This document shows positions 7,538 to 16,080 of a DNA stretch of 64,000 nt, piece by piece. The notes under the pieces are model-generated. The model did not search any database, was not told the origin of the DNA, and saw only the letters and a list, made by a program, of their open reading frames with translations. The DNA lies in assembly GCF_028993555.1 (NCBI RefSeq), contig NZ_CP118610.1, positions 2,480,001 through 2,544,000 of the forward strand, in the 5' to 3' direction. A program made the position numbers and the translations under genes. The stretch's first letter is position 1, and every line of letters begins with the position of its first letter. Origin of the DNA: Ensifer adhaerens. Its GTDB lineage: Bacteria; Pseudomonadota; Alphaproteobacteria; Rhizobiales; Rhizobiaceae.

Positions 7538-8440
7538 ATGCCGCTCAGCATGAACCGCGAGGTATTCATCACCTGTGCCGTCACCGGCTCGGGAGACACC
7601 GTTTCTAAATCCAGCCACGTTCCGATCACGCCGAAACAGATCGCCGAAGCGGCGGTCGAGGCGGCCAAGGCGGGTGCTGCCGTGATCCACTGCCACGTTC
7701 GCGATCCGGAGACCGGCGCGCCGTCCCGCAGGCTCGATCTCTACCGGGAAGTGACCGACCGCATCCGCTCCGCCGATATCGACATCGTCTTGAACCTGAC
7801 CGCCGGAATGGGCGGCGACCTAGTGTTCGGCAATGTCGAAAGCCCCCTGCCCGTCAACGAGAAATTCACCGACATGGCCGGCGCCACCGAACGCGTCGCC
7901 CATGTCGCCGAATGTCTGCCGGAGATCTGCACGCTCGACTGCGGCACCATGAACTTCTCGCTGGGCGATTATGTCATGACCAACACGCCGTCGATGCTGC
8001 GCGAAATGGCCCGCCAGATGACCGCCCTTGGCGTGCGCCCCGAAATCGAAGCCTTCGACACCGGCCACCTCTGGTTCGCCAAGCAGCTCGCCGAAGAAGG
8101 CCTGATCGAGGATCCGGTGCTGATCCAGCTCTGCATGGGCATTCCGTGGGGCGCGCCTGATGACCTCAACACCTTCATGGCGATGGTCAACAACGTGCCC
8201 GCCAACTGGACCTTCTCGGCCTTCTCGATCGGCCGCAACGCGCTTGCCTATCCGGCAGCGGCGGTCCTTGCCGGCGGCAACGTCCGCGTCGGCCTCGAAG
8301 ACAACCTTTATATCGGCAAGGGTCAGCTCGCCACCAACGGCCAGCTCGTTGAAAAGGCCGTCGGCGTCATCGAGGGCATGGGCGCCAAGATCATCGGACC
8401 GAAAGAGGTCCGCGAGAAACTGAAGCTGACGAAGCGCTGA
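7538..8440 (+). CDS. cdhC: BKACE-family 3-keto acid cleavage enzyme (dehydrocarnitine cleavage, CdhC-like)
   Basis: The start at 7538 (MPLSMNREV) has GGGAGA 6 bp upstream; a start at 7490 is in frame but lacks a ribosome site. The 300-residue product has the Zn-binding IHCHVRDP motif (His51, His53), NLTAGMGGD, CTLDCGTMNF and VGLEDNLY, all typical of beta-keto acid cleavage enzymes (formerly DUF849). In the aerobic carnitine route this enzyme reacts 3-dehydrocarnitine with acetyl-CoA to give betainyl-CoA and acetoacetate. It is the first gene of the operon, 17 bp before carnitine dehydrogenase. Confidence 0.92.
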   Translation: MPLSMNREVFITCAVTGSGDTVSKSSHVPITPKQIAEAAVEAAKAGAAVIHCHVRDPETGAPSRRLDLYREVTDRIRSADIDIVLNLTAGMGGDLVFGNVESPLPVNEKFTDMAGATERVAHVAECLPEICTLDCGTMNFSLGDYVMTNTPSMLREMARQMTALGVRPEIEAFDTGHLWFAKQLAEEGLIEDPVLIQLCMGIPWGAPDDLNTFMAMVNNVPANWTFSAFSIGRNALAYPAAAVLAGGNVRVGLEDNLYIGKGQLATNGQLVEKAVGVIEGMGAKIIGPKEVREKLKLTKR

Positions 8441-8457
8441 GCAGGGACAGAACAATC

Positions 8458-9951
8458 ATGAGCTTTATCACCAAAGCAGCCTGTGTCGGCGGCGGCGTCA
8501 TCGGTGGCGCCTGGGTGGCGCGCTTCGCGCTTGCCGGCATCGACGTAAAGATCTTCGATCCGCATCCGGAAGCCGAACGCATCATCGGCGAAGTCATGGC
8601 CAATGCCGAGCGCGCCTATGCGATGCTCACAATGGCGCCGCTGCCGCCGAAGGGAAAACTCACCTTCTGCAAGAGCATCGAGGAAGCGGTCGAAGGTGCT
8701 GACTGGATTCAGGAAAGCGTGCCGGAACGGCTGGAACTGAAGCGCGGCGTCATCACCAAGATCGACGCGGCCGCAAGGCCGGATGCGTTGATCGGCTCCT
8801 CCACCTCGGGTCTGCTTCCCTCCGATCTCCAGTCCGAGATGCACCACCCCGAACGCATGTTCGTGGCGCATCCCTATAACCCCGTCTACCTCCTGCCGCT
8901 GGTCGAACTCGTCGGTGGCAAGAAGACGAGCAAAGCGACGATCGAGCGCGCCATGTTGGGCGTCGAGCAGATCGGCATGAAGGGCGTCGTCATCGCCAAG
9001 GAGATCGAGGCCTTCGTCGGCGACCGCCTGCTCGAAGCTCTGTGGCGCGAGGCGCTCTGGCTGATCCAGGACGACATCTGCGATACCGAGACGCTCGACA
9101 ACGTCATGCGTTACTCCTTCGGCATGCGCTGGGCGCAAATGGGCCTGTTCGAGACCTACCGCATCGCCGGTGGCGAGGCCGGCATGCGCCACTTCCTCGC
9201 CCAGTTCGGTCCGTGCCTCAAATGGCCGTGGACGAAGTTTACCGATGTCGTCGACCTCGATGATGCGCTGGTCGAAAAGATCGGCGCCCAGTCGGACGCG
9301 CAGGCCGCCGGCCGCTCGATCCGCGAACTCGAGCGCATCCGCGACGAAAACCTCGTCGGCATCATGCATGCGCTGAAATCAGGCAATGGCGGCGAAGGCT
9401 GGGGTGCGGGCAAGCTGCTCGCCGATTTCGAAGCCAAGCTCTGGGCGAACGCCAAGAAGCCGGAAGCCGACCTCGGCGACGTCAAGCCGCTGCGCATCGT
9501 CGACACCAAGGTCAGTGCTGCCTGGGTCGACTACAACGGCCACATGACCGAGCACCGCTATCTCCAGGTCTTCGGCGACACGACCGACGGCCTGCTGCGC
9601 CTGATCGGCGTCGATCTCGACTATGTGCGCGACGGCCACAGCTACTACACGGTCGAGACCCATATCCGGAACCTCGGCGAGGCCAAGCTCGGCGACGCCC
9701 TCTATTCGACCTGCCAGGTGCTCTCCTCCGATGAGAAGCGCCTGCACATCTTCTCGACGATCTACAACGCCGAGACCAACGAGGCGGTCGCAACCGCAGA
9801 ACAGATGGCGCTGCATGTCGACAGCAAGGCCGGCAAGGCGGTGCCTGCACCGGCGCACGTGCTGAGCAAGCTCGCCGCCATTGCCGAAGCGCATGCGCAA
9901 CTGCCGGCACCGGACGGTGTAGGCCGCTTCGTCGGCCAGAAGCGCGCCTGA
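8458..9951 (+). CDS. lcdH: Carnitine 3-dehydrogenase fused to a hotdog thioesterase
   Basis: The 497-residue product has a Rossmann NAD site (GGGVIGG at 11-17, acidic Asp34 after strand 2), a 3-hydroxyacyl-CoA-dehydrogenase-like catalytic and dimer domain to about residue 320, and from about 345 a 4HBT hotdog domain (AWVDYNGHMTEHRYLQVF with Asp358). The first half oxidises L-carnitine to 3-dehydrocarnitine. The second half is expected to hydrolyse betainyl-CoA to glycine betaine, a job done by the separate CdhB protein in Pseudomonas. Known carnitine dehydrogenases without the extra domain have about 320 residues, and the fused form is described in rhizobia. GGGACAG precedes the ATG. Confidence 0.93.
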   Translation: MSFITKAACVGGGVIGGAWVARFALAGIDVKIFDPHPEAERIIGEVMANAERAYAMLTMAPLPPKGKLTFCKSIEEAVEGADWIQESVPERLELKRGVITKIDAAARPDALIGSSTSGLLPSDLQSEMHHPERMFVAHPYNPVYLLPLVELVGGKKTSKATIERAMLGVEQIGMKGVVIAKEIEAFVGDRLLEALWREALWLIQDDICDTETLDNVMRYSFGMRWAQMGLFETYRIAGGEAGMRHFLAQFGPCLKWPWTKFTDVVDLDDALVEKIGAQSDAQAAGRSIRELERIRDENLVGIMHALKSGNGGEGWGAGKLLADFEAKLWANAKKPEADLGDVKPLRIVDTKVSAAWVDYNGHMTEHRYLQVFGDTTDGLLRLIGVDLDYVRDGHSYYTVETHIRNLGEAKLGDALYSTCQVLSSDEKRLHIFSTIYNAETNEAVATAEQMALHVDSKAGKAVPAPAHVLSKLAAIAEAHAQLPAPDGVGRFVGQKRA

Positions 9952-10089
9952 CCGCAACAGCGGCAGGCAACCAACAAGCAGCTTCGCCACCGGCGGCGGG
10001 GCTGCGCACCGCAAGGAAGGGAGGCTTGAGGAGGCATATCTCTTTTGCGGCATGGACGTCAGCGGCGCGAAAACGAGGGGTAGAGAACA

Positions 10090-11250
10090 ATGAATTTCGC
10101 ACTGACCGAAGAACAGCAGATGATCGTCGACACGGTCAGGAGCTTCGTCGAAACGGAAATCTATCCGCACGAGGACGAGGTCGAGCGAACGGGTATCGTG
10201 CCGCGCGAGCTTGGCCAGGAAATCGCCCGCAAGTGCAAGGAGATCGGTTTCTTCGGCTGCAACTTCCCCGAAGAAGTCGGCGGCGCCGGCCTCGACCACA
10301 CCTCCTTTACCCTCGTCGAGCGCGAGCTTGGCCGCGGCTCCATGGGCCTCACCGTATTCTTCGGTCGCCCCTCGGGCATCCTGATGGCCTGCAATGCCGA
10401 GCAGCGCGAGAAGTATCTGCTGCCCGCGGTCAAGGGCGACAAGTTCGATGCACTCGCCATGACAGAGCCGGATGCCGGCTCCGACGTGCGCGGCATGAAG
10501 TGTTTTGCCCGCAAGGACGGCGACGACTGGATCGTCAACGGTACCAAGCATTTCATCAGCCATGCCGACATCGCCGATTTCGTCATTGTCTTCATCGCGA
10601 CGGGTGAAGAGGACACGCCACGCGGCCCGAAGAAGAAGATCACCTGTTTCCTCGTCGACCGCGGCACGCCCGGCTTCGAGATCCGCAAGGGTTACAACTC
10701 CGTTTCCCACCGTGGCTACAACAACTGCATCCTGACCTTCGACGATTGCCGCCTGCCCTCGTCCCAGATCCTCGGCGAGGTGCACAAGGGTTTTGACGTC
10801 GCCAACGACTGGCTGTTTGCCACCCGCCTCACGGTGGCGGCAACCTCGGTCGGCCGCGCGCGTCGCGCCTTCGACTATGCGCTCAACTATGCCGCCGACC
10901 GCAAGCAATTCGGCAAGCCGATCGGCGCCAATCAGGGCGTCTCCTTCAAGCTCGCCGACATGATCACCGAGATCGACGCCGCCGATCTCCTGACGTTGTC
11001 GGCCGCCTGGCGGCTCGACAACGGCCTGCCGTCGAACCGCGAGATCGCGTCCGCCAAGGTCTTTGCCACCGAGATGCTTGCCCGCGTCACCGACGAGGCG
11101 ATCCAGATCTTCGGCGGCATGGGCCTGATGGACGACCTGCCGCTCGCCCGCTTCTGGCGCGACGCCCGCGTCGAGCGCATCTGGGACGGCACATCGGAGA
11201 TCCAGCGCCACATCATCAGCCGTGACCTGCTTCGGCCGCTGGGAGCGTGA
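10090..11250 (+). CDS. Acyl-CoA dehydrogenase, CaiA-like (gamma-butyrobetainyl-CoA / crotonobetainyl-CoA)
   Basis: A 386-residue FAD acyl-CoA dehydrogenase of standard length: N-terminal helical domain, middle beta domain with AMTEPDAGSDVRG, and the C-terminal signature FGGMGLMDDLPLARFWRDARV followed by WDGTSEIQRHIISRDLL. It is similar in style to CaiA and to plant or bacterial short-chain dehydrogenases. Between the carnitine dehydrogenase and a CaiD-like hydratase, the best reading is oxidation of gamma-butyrobetainyl-CoA to crotonobetainyl-CoA. A 138-bp gap precedes it, with no separate regulator, so it may belong to the same transcript or have its own promoter. The exact substrate is inferred from the neighbours. 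Confidence 0.88.
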   Translation: MNFALTEEQQMIVDTVRSFVETEIYPHEDEVERTGIVPRELGQEIARKCKEIGFFGCNFPEEVGGAGLDHTSFTLVERELGRGSMGLTVFFGRPSGILMACNAEQREKYLLPAVKGDKFDALAMTEPDAGSDVRGMKCFARKDGDDWIVNGTKHFISHADIADFVIVFIATGEEDTPRGPKKKITCFLVDRGTPGFEIRKGYNSVSHRGYNNCILTFDDCRLPSSQILGEVHKGFDVANDWLFATRLTVAATSVGRARRAFDYALNYAADRKQFGKPIGANQGVSFKLADMITEIDAADLLTLSAAWRLDNGLPSNREIASAKVFATEMLARVTDEAIQIFGGMGLMDDLPLARFWRDARVERIWDGTSEIQRHIISRDLLRPLGA

Positions 11251-11257
11251 TCGGCCG

Positions 11258-13315
11258 ATGACCCGCTCCCTCGACCGCCTGATCCGCCCGCGCTCGATCG
11301 CCGTCTTCGGCGGCAAGGAAGCGCGGCGCGTCATCGAACAATGCGACAAGATGGGTTTTACCGGCGAGATCTGGCCGGTGCACCCGCGCGAGGCCGAGAT
11401 CCTCGGCCGCAAGTGCTACCGCTCCGTTGCCGAACTGCCCAGCGCACCGGATGCCTCCTTCGTCGGTGTCAACCGGCAGCTGACGATCGACATCATTCGC
11501 GATCTCTCTGCCCGCGGCTCAGGCGGCGCCGTCTGCTACGCCTCCGGCTTTCGCGAGGCGGCCAGCGAACTTGACGACGGCAACGACATGCAGGAGGCGC
11601 TGGTGCTGGCTGCCGGCGCCATGCCGATCGTCGGACCGAATTGCTACGGCTTCATCAACATGCTTGACGGCGCCCTGCTCTGGCCGGACCAGCACGGCAT
11701 GCAGCGCGTCGAAAAGGGCGTTGCGATCCTGACGCAATCCTCCAACATCGCCTGCAACATCTCGATGCAGACGCGCGGCCTGCCGCTCGCCTATGTCATG
11801 ACCGCCGGCAACCAGGCGCAGACGGGCTTGTCCGACATCGCCTGCGCCGTGCTTGAGGATCCGCGCGTCACCGCCGTCGGCCTGCATATCGAAGGCTTCG
11901 ACAGCGTGGCCGCCCTCGAGCGGCTGGCGACGCGAGCACGCGAACTCGGCAAGCCCGTCGTTACGCTGAAGGTCGGCAAGTCGGAAGCAGCCCAGCTTGC
12001 CACCGTCTCGCACACCGCGTCGCTTGCCGGCAACGACCGTGTCTCCTCGGCGCTGCTTGCCCGCCTCGGCATCGGCCGCGTCGACACCTTGCCCGCCCTG
12101 TTGGAAACGCTGAAGCTGCTGCATGTGGCAGGCCCGCTCGACAGCCGCGACATTTCCTCGATGAGCTGCTCCGGCGGTGAGGCCTCGCTGATGGCGGATG
12201 CCGGCGAGCGCTACCGGGTCAACTACCGCCCGCTGCGCGACGAGCAAAAGAAGCCCCTGAAGGACGCGCTCGGCGAGATGGTGACCATCGCCAACCCGCT
12301 CGACTACCACACCTTCGTCTGGGGCAACCGCGAGAAGCAGACGACCGCTTTCACCGCCATGATGAAGGGCGGTTATGCGATCAATCTGCTCGTGCTCGAC
12401 TTCCCCCGCCTTGACCGCTGCGACCCGGCCGACTGGGAGACCACCTGCCATGCGGTGATCGACGCGGCACGGGCGACCGGCGCCCGCGCCGGTATCGTCG
12501 CAAGCCTCGGCGAGAACATGCCGGAGGCAACCGCCCTCTTCCTGATGAAGGCAGGCGTCGTACCCTTCTTCGGCATCGAGGAGGCACTGGCTGCGATCGA
12601 GACCGCGGCTGACATCGGCGCTGTCTGGGCAAGGCCCGTCCCGCCGCGTCTGCTCGACGGCGGCGGTAGCGCCGCTGGCGAACCCATAACGCTCAGCGAG
12701 CATCAGGCCAAATTGGAGCTTGCTGCCGCCGGCCTCGCCGTGCCGAAGGGCAAGACCGCGGCAACCGCCGAAGAGGCCGCAGCGGCTGCCGAAGCGCTCG
12801 GTTTCCCGGTCGTGCTGAAAGGCCTCGGTGTCGCTCACAAGACCGAAGCGGGTGCCGTGAAGCTCAACCTTTCAAGCCGCGACGAAGTACACGCGGCGGC
12901 TGAGGCCATGGCCGCGGTCGCCTCGGGCTATCTGGTCGAGAAGATGGTCGCCAAACCCGTTGCCGAACTCATCATCGGCGCCATGCGCGATCCGGTCGCC
13001 GGCCCCGTGCTGACGATCGGCGCCGGCGGCATCCTCGTGGAACTGCTCGACGATTCCGCCATCCTGACGCTGCCGACGACGCCGGAAGCGATCCGCGAGG
13101 CGATCGGCGGGCTGAAGATCCACAAGCTCATCGACGGCTATCGCGGCGCTCCGGCCGGCGATTTCGCTGCATTGACCGACGCTGTCGCCGCAGCGGCATC
13201 CTATGTCGTTGCAAACGCTTCGAATCTCGAAGAACTCGATATCAATCCATTGATGGTGTTGCCGAACGGCCAGGGTGCCGTTGCCGCCGACGCTCTCATT
13301 CGCCGGAGGAACTGA
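11258..13315 (+). CDS. NDP-forming acyl-CoA synthetase (single-chain ACD type)
   Basis: The chosen ATG at 11258 lies 8 bp after the preceding stop; a start at 11222 would overlap the upstream gene. The 685-residue product has a CoA-binding Rossmann domain (1-130), two flavodoxin-like succinyl-CoA-ligase domains with the catalytic His252 in TVSHTASLAGND, and an ATP-grasp domain from about 480 (GFPVVLKGLGVAHKTEAGAVKLNL, LDINPLMVLPNG). These enzymes interconvert acyl-CoA, ADP and Pi with acid, CoA and ATP. In this operon it could activate gamma-butyrobetaine or crotonobetaine, or release carnitine from carnitinyl-CoA with ATP gain. No AMP-forming CaiC-like ligase or CaiB transferase is present in the window. 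Confidence 0.85.
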   Translation: MTRSLDRLIRPRSIAVFGGKEARRVIEQCDKMGFTGEIWPVHPREAEILGRKCYRSVAELPSAPDASFVGVNRQLTIDIIRDLSARGSGGAVCYASGFREAASELDDGNDMQEALVLAAGAMPIVGPNCYGFINMLDGALLWPDQHGMQRVEKGVAILTQSSNIACNISMQTRGLPLAYVMTAGNQAQTGLSDIACAVLEDPRVTAVGLHIEGFDSVAALERLATRARELGKPVVTLKVGKSEAAQLATVSHTASLAGNDRVSSALLARLGIGRVDTLPALLETLKLLHVAGPLDSRDISSMSCSGGEASLMADAGERYRVNYRPLRDEQKKPLKDALGEMVTIANPLDYHTFVWGNREKQTTAFTAMMKGGYAINLLVLDFPRLDRCDPADWETTCHAVIDAARATGARAGIVASLGENMPEATALFLMKAGVVPFFGIEEALAAIETAADIGAVWARPVPPRLLDGGGSAAGEPITLSEHQAKLELAAAGLAVPKGKTAATAEEAAAAAEALGFPVVLKGLGVAHKTEAGAVKLNLSSRDEVHAAAEAMAAVASGYLVEKMVAKPVAELIIGAMRDPVAGPVLTIGAGGILVELLDDSAILTLPTTPEAIREAIGGLKIHKLIDGYRGAPAGDFAALTDAVAAAASYVVANASNLEELDINPLMVLPNGQGAVAADALIRRRN

Positions 13316-13320
13316 CCCTC

Positions 13321-14103
13321 ATGACCGGACCGATCCTTACACGCCGCGAAGGCGGCATTCTCGAAGTCACGATCGACCGGCCGAAGGCCAATGCCATCGA
13401 TCTCGCGACCAGCCGGGTGATGGGCGAAATCTTCCGCGACTTCCGCGACGACGACAGCCTGCGTGTCGCGATCATCACCGGCGCCGGCGAGAAATTCTTC
13501 TGTCCGGGATGGGACTTGAAGGCGGCTGCCGACGGTGACGCGGTCGACGGCGACTATGGCGTCGGCGGTTTCGGCGGCATGCAGGAGTTGCGTGACCTCA
13601 ACAAGCCGATCATCGCCGCCGTCAATGGCATCTGCTGCGGCGGCGGCCTAGAGATCGCGCTTTCGACCGACCTGATCCTGGCCGCCGAACACGCCACTTT
13701 CGCGCTGCCCGAGATCCGCTCCGGCACGGTTGCGGATGCCGCCTCGATCAAGCTGCCGAAGCGCATCCCCTACCACATCGCCATGGACATGCTTTTGACC
13801 GGCCGCTGGCTCGACGTGGCCGAAGCGCATCGTTGGGGTTTCGTCAACGAGATCCTGCCGGCAAGCAAATTGATGGAACGCGCCTGGGAGCTCGCGCGCC
13901 TGCTCGAAAGCGGCCCGCCACTGGTCTATGCCGCGATCAAGGAAGTGGTCCGTGCCGCCGAGGGCGAAGCATTCCAAACGACCATGAACAAGATCACCCA
14001 ACGACAGTTCAAGACGGTCGACGTTCTCTATTCGAGCGAAGACCAGCTGGAGGGCGCACGCGCCTTCGCCGAGAAGCGCGACCCCGTGTGGAAGGGTCGC
14101 TAA
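13321..14103 (+). CDS. caiD: Carnitinyl-CoA dehydratase / crotonobetainyl-CoA hydratase
   Basis: A 260-residue crotonase. It follows E. coli CaiD closely from end to end: LEVTIDRPKANAID, VAIITGAGEKFF, GWDLKAAA, and the exact C terminus FAEKRDPVWKGR. The CaiD catalytic glutamates correspond to Glu111 (GGGLEIALS) and Glu131 (ALPEIRSG), at the same numbering. The enzyme hydrates crotonobetainyl-CoA to carnitinyl-CoA. It starts 5 bp after the CoA synthetase stop and closes the catabolic gene run. With the dehydrogenase and BKACE upstream it connects crotonobetaine and gamma-butyrobetaine to glycine betaine. Confidence 0.92.
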   Translation: MTGPILTRREGGILEVTIDRPKANAIDLATSRVMGEIFRDFRDDDSLRVAIITGAGEKFFCPGWDLKAAADGDAVDGDYGVGGFGGMQELRDLNKPIIAAVNGICCGGGLEIALSTDLILAAEHATFALPEIRSGTVADAASIKLPKRIPYHIAMDMLLTGRWLDVAEAHRWGFVNEILPASKLMERAWELARLLESGPPLVYAAIKEVVRAAEGEAFQTTMNKITQRQFKTVDVLYSSEDQLEGARAFAEKRDPVWKGR

Positions 14104-14490
14104 AGCGGGGTGAAGAATGTGGGCAGTTTTTTGCCCGCGTTACGCCTTGAGCAGTACCCGCCAACCCTTGGCGGCGCAGGCAACAGAGCCGGACAACCGG
14201 CATCGGGACGTGACGAGACGCGCGGGCAACATCGCGCGCCATTGAACACGCATCCATAAGCCTAGCTTATGGAAATAAATTGTAATTTAGGGCGTTACAA
14301 GAACCGTTCCAGCGATTACGCTTATCGATCTGAACGAGACGCGCCCGGTCGAAGGAAGGAGAAAAGGCACCCAGACCAGCAACAAGCGGCCGTCCGGGCC
14401 GATCCGAAAGCCATCGATACAATGGCGATACGCAGCAATCTCTAACAACCACAACGAACGGCGAATGCCGACACAGAAGGGAACAGGGGA
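14104..14490. promoter_or_regulatory. 387-bp gene-free region before the ABC importer, with a perfect 21-bp inverted repeat
   Basis: No protein gene is credible here. A weak hairpin GGGCA-N6-TGCCC near 14121-14136 may end the upstream operon. At 14253-14273 there is a perfect dyad with 9-bp arms (TCCATAAGC / GCTTATGGA) around a CTA centre, next to a TTGAAC element at 14243-14248 that could be a -35 box. The dyad looks like a dimeric repressor or activator site for the ABC operon that starts at 14491. Confidence 0.5.
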
Positions 14491-16080
14491 ATGAGCGATT
14501 ACAAGGATTACCTCACACGACAGGTCATGCTCGGCAAGATGAACCGGCGCGAGTTTCTCGGCCGCGCGGCTGCTGCCGGCATTCTCGCCTCGACGGCCGG
14601 CACTTTGTTTGCCACCAGCGCTGCAGCGCAGGAGCCCAAGCGCGGCGGCCATCTGAAACTCGGCCTTGAAGGTGCAGCGGCCACCGACTCGAAGGACCCG
14701 GCCAAGGCACTGTCGCAGTTCATGTTCGTCGTCGGCCGCAACTGGGGCGACATGCTGGTCGAAAGCCATCCGACAACGGGTGCACCGGTGCCGGCGCTTG
14801 CCGAATCCTGGGAGCCGTCCGCCGACGCATCGACATGGACCTTCACCATCCGCAAGGGCGTGAAATTCCATGACGGCAAGGAACTGACGCTCGACGACGT
14901 CATCAAGACCCTGCAGCGCCATACCGACGAAAAGTCGGAGTCCGGCGCGCTTGGCGTGATGAAGTCGATCAAGGAGATCAAGGCCGACGGCGACAAGCTG
15001 GTGCTGGTGCTGACGGAAGGCAATGCCGACCTGCCGCTGCTTCTGACCGACTACCACCTGATCATCCAGCCCGGTGGCGGCATCGACAAGCCGGACGCGA
15101 TGATCGGCACCGGCCCCTTCAAGGTCACGAGCTTCGAGGCCGGCGTTCGCGCCACCTTCGAGCGCAACGCCGACGACTGGCGGACGGACCGCGGCTACGT
15201 GGATTCGGTGGAACTGATCGCCATGAACGATGCGACCGCTCGCATCGCCGCCCTTTCGTCCGGCCAGGTGCACTACATCAACCGCGTCGACCCGAAGACG
15301 GTCAACCTTCTGAAGAAGGCGCCGACGGTCGAGATCCTGAACACGTCAGGCCGCGGCCACTACGTGTTCATCATGCATTGCAACACGGCGCCTTTCGACA
15401 ACAACGACCTGCGCATGGCGCTGAAATATTCGATGGACCGCGAAACCATGGTCCAGCGCATCCTCGGCGGCTACGGCAAGGTCGGCAACGACTTCCCGAT
15501 CAACGACACCTATGCCCTCTTCCCCGAAGGCATCGAGCAGCGGGCCTATGACCCGGACAAGGCGGCCTTCCACTACAAGAAGTCCGGCCACAGCGGTCCG
15601 GTCCTCCTGCGCACCTCCGACGTCGCCTTCCCGGGTGCGGTCGACGCGGCCGTGCTCTACCAGGAAAGCGCCAAAAAGGCGGGCATCGAGATCGAGGTCA
15701 AGCGCGAGCCGGGCGACGGCTACTGGACCAACGTCTGGAACGTCCAGCCCTTCTCGACGTCCTACTGGGGCGGCCGTCCGACCCAGGACCAGATGTACTC
15801 GACCGCCTATCTTTCGACTGCCGACTGGAACGACACCCGCTTCAAGCGCCCGGACTTCGACAAGCTCCTGCTCGAAGCCCGTGCCGAGCTCGACGAGGCA
15901 AAGCGCAAGGACATGTACCGTACCATGGCCATGACGGTGCGTGACGAAGGCGGCCTGATCCTGCCGATGTTCAACGACTTCGTGAACGCCTCCACCAAGC
16001 AGGTGAAGGGCTACGTGCACGATATCGGCAACGACATGTCGAACGGCTACGTCGCAACCCGGGTCTGGCTGGACGCATGA
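14491..16080 (+). CDS. ABC transporter substrate-binding protein, dipeptide/oligopeptide (SBP_bac_5) family, Tat-exported
   Basis: A 529-residue periplasmic protein with a twin-arginine signal (NRREFLG, Arg19-Arg20, then an Ala/Gly-rich stretch and AAAQEPKRGG as cleavage region). The mature part has the family hallmarks GTGPFKVTSFEAG, LALKYSMDRE-type helix and PTQDQMYSTAYLS. It delivers a ligand to the permeases encoded immediately downstream (4-bp overlap). Its position right after the carnitine genes suggests a betaine or carnitine-like ligand, but this family also binds peptides, opines and sugars. A close paralogue lies at 23033-24637. Confidence 0.9.
   Translation: MSDYKDYLTRQVMLGKMNRREFLGRAAAAGILASTAGTLFATSAAAQEPKRGGHLKLGLEGAAATDSKDPAKALSQFMFVVGRNWGDMLVESHPTTGAPVPALAESWEPSADASTWTFTIRKGVKFHDGKELTLDDVIKTLQRHTDEKSESGALGVMKSIKEIKADGDKLVLVLTEGNADLPLLLTDYHLIIQPGGGIDKPDAMIGTGPFKVTSFEAGVRATFERNADDWRTDRGYVDSVELIAMNDATARIAALSSGQVHYINRVDPKTVNLLKKAPTVEILNTSGRGHYVFIMHCNTAPFDNNDLRMALKYSMDRETMVQRILGGYGKVGNDFPINDTYALFPEGIEQRAYDPDKAAFHYKKSGHSGPVLLRTSDVAFPGAVDAAVLYQESAKKAGIEIEVKREPGDGYWTNVWNVQPFSTSYWGGRPTQDQMYSTAYLSTADWNDTRFKRPDFDKLLLEARAELDEAKRKDMYRTMAMTVRDEGGLILPMFNDFVNASTKQVKGYVHDIGNDMSNGYVATRVWLDA

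Noticed and set aside
14121..14136. GGGCA-N6-TGCCC as strong terminator of the carnitine operon
   Set aside because: Only 5-bp stem with T-run in the loop, not after it; kept as a weak hint only.
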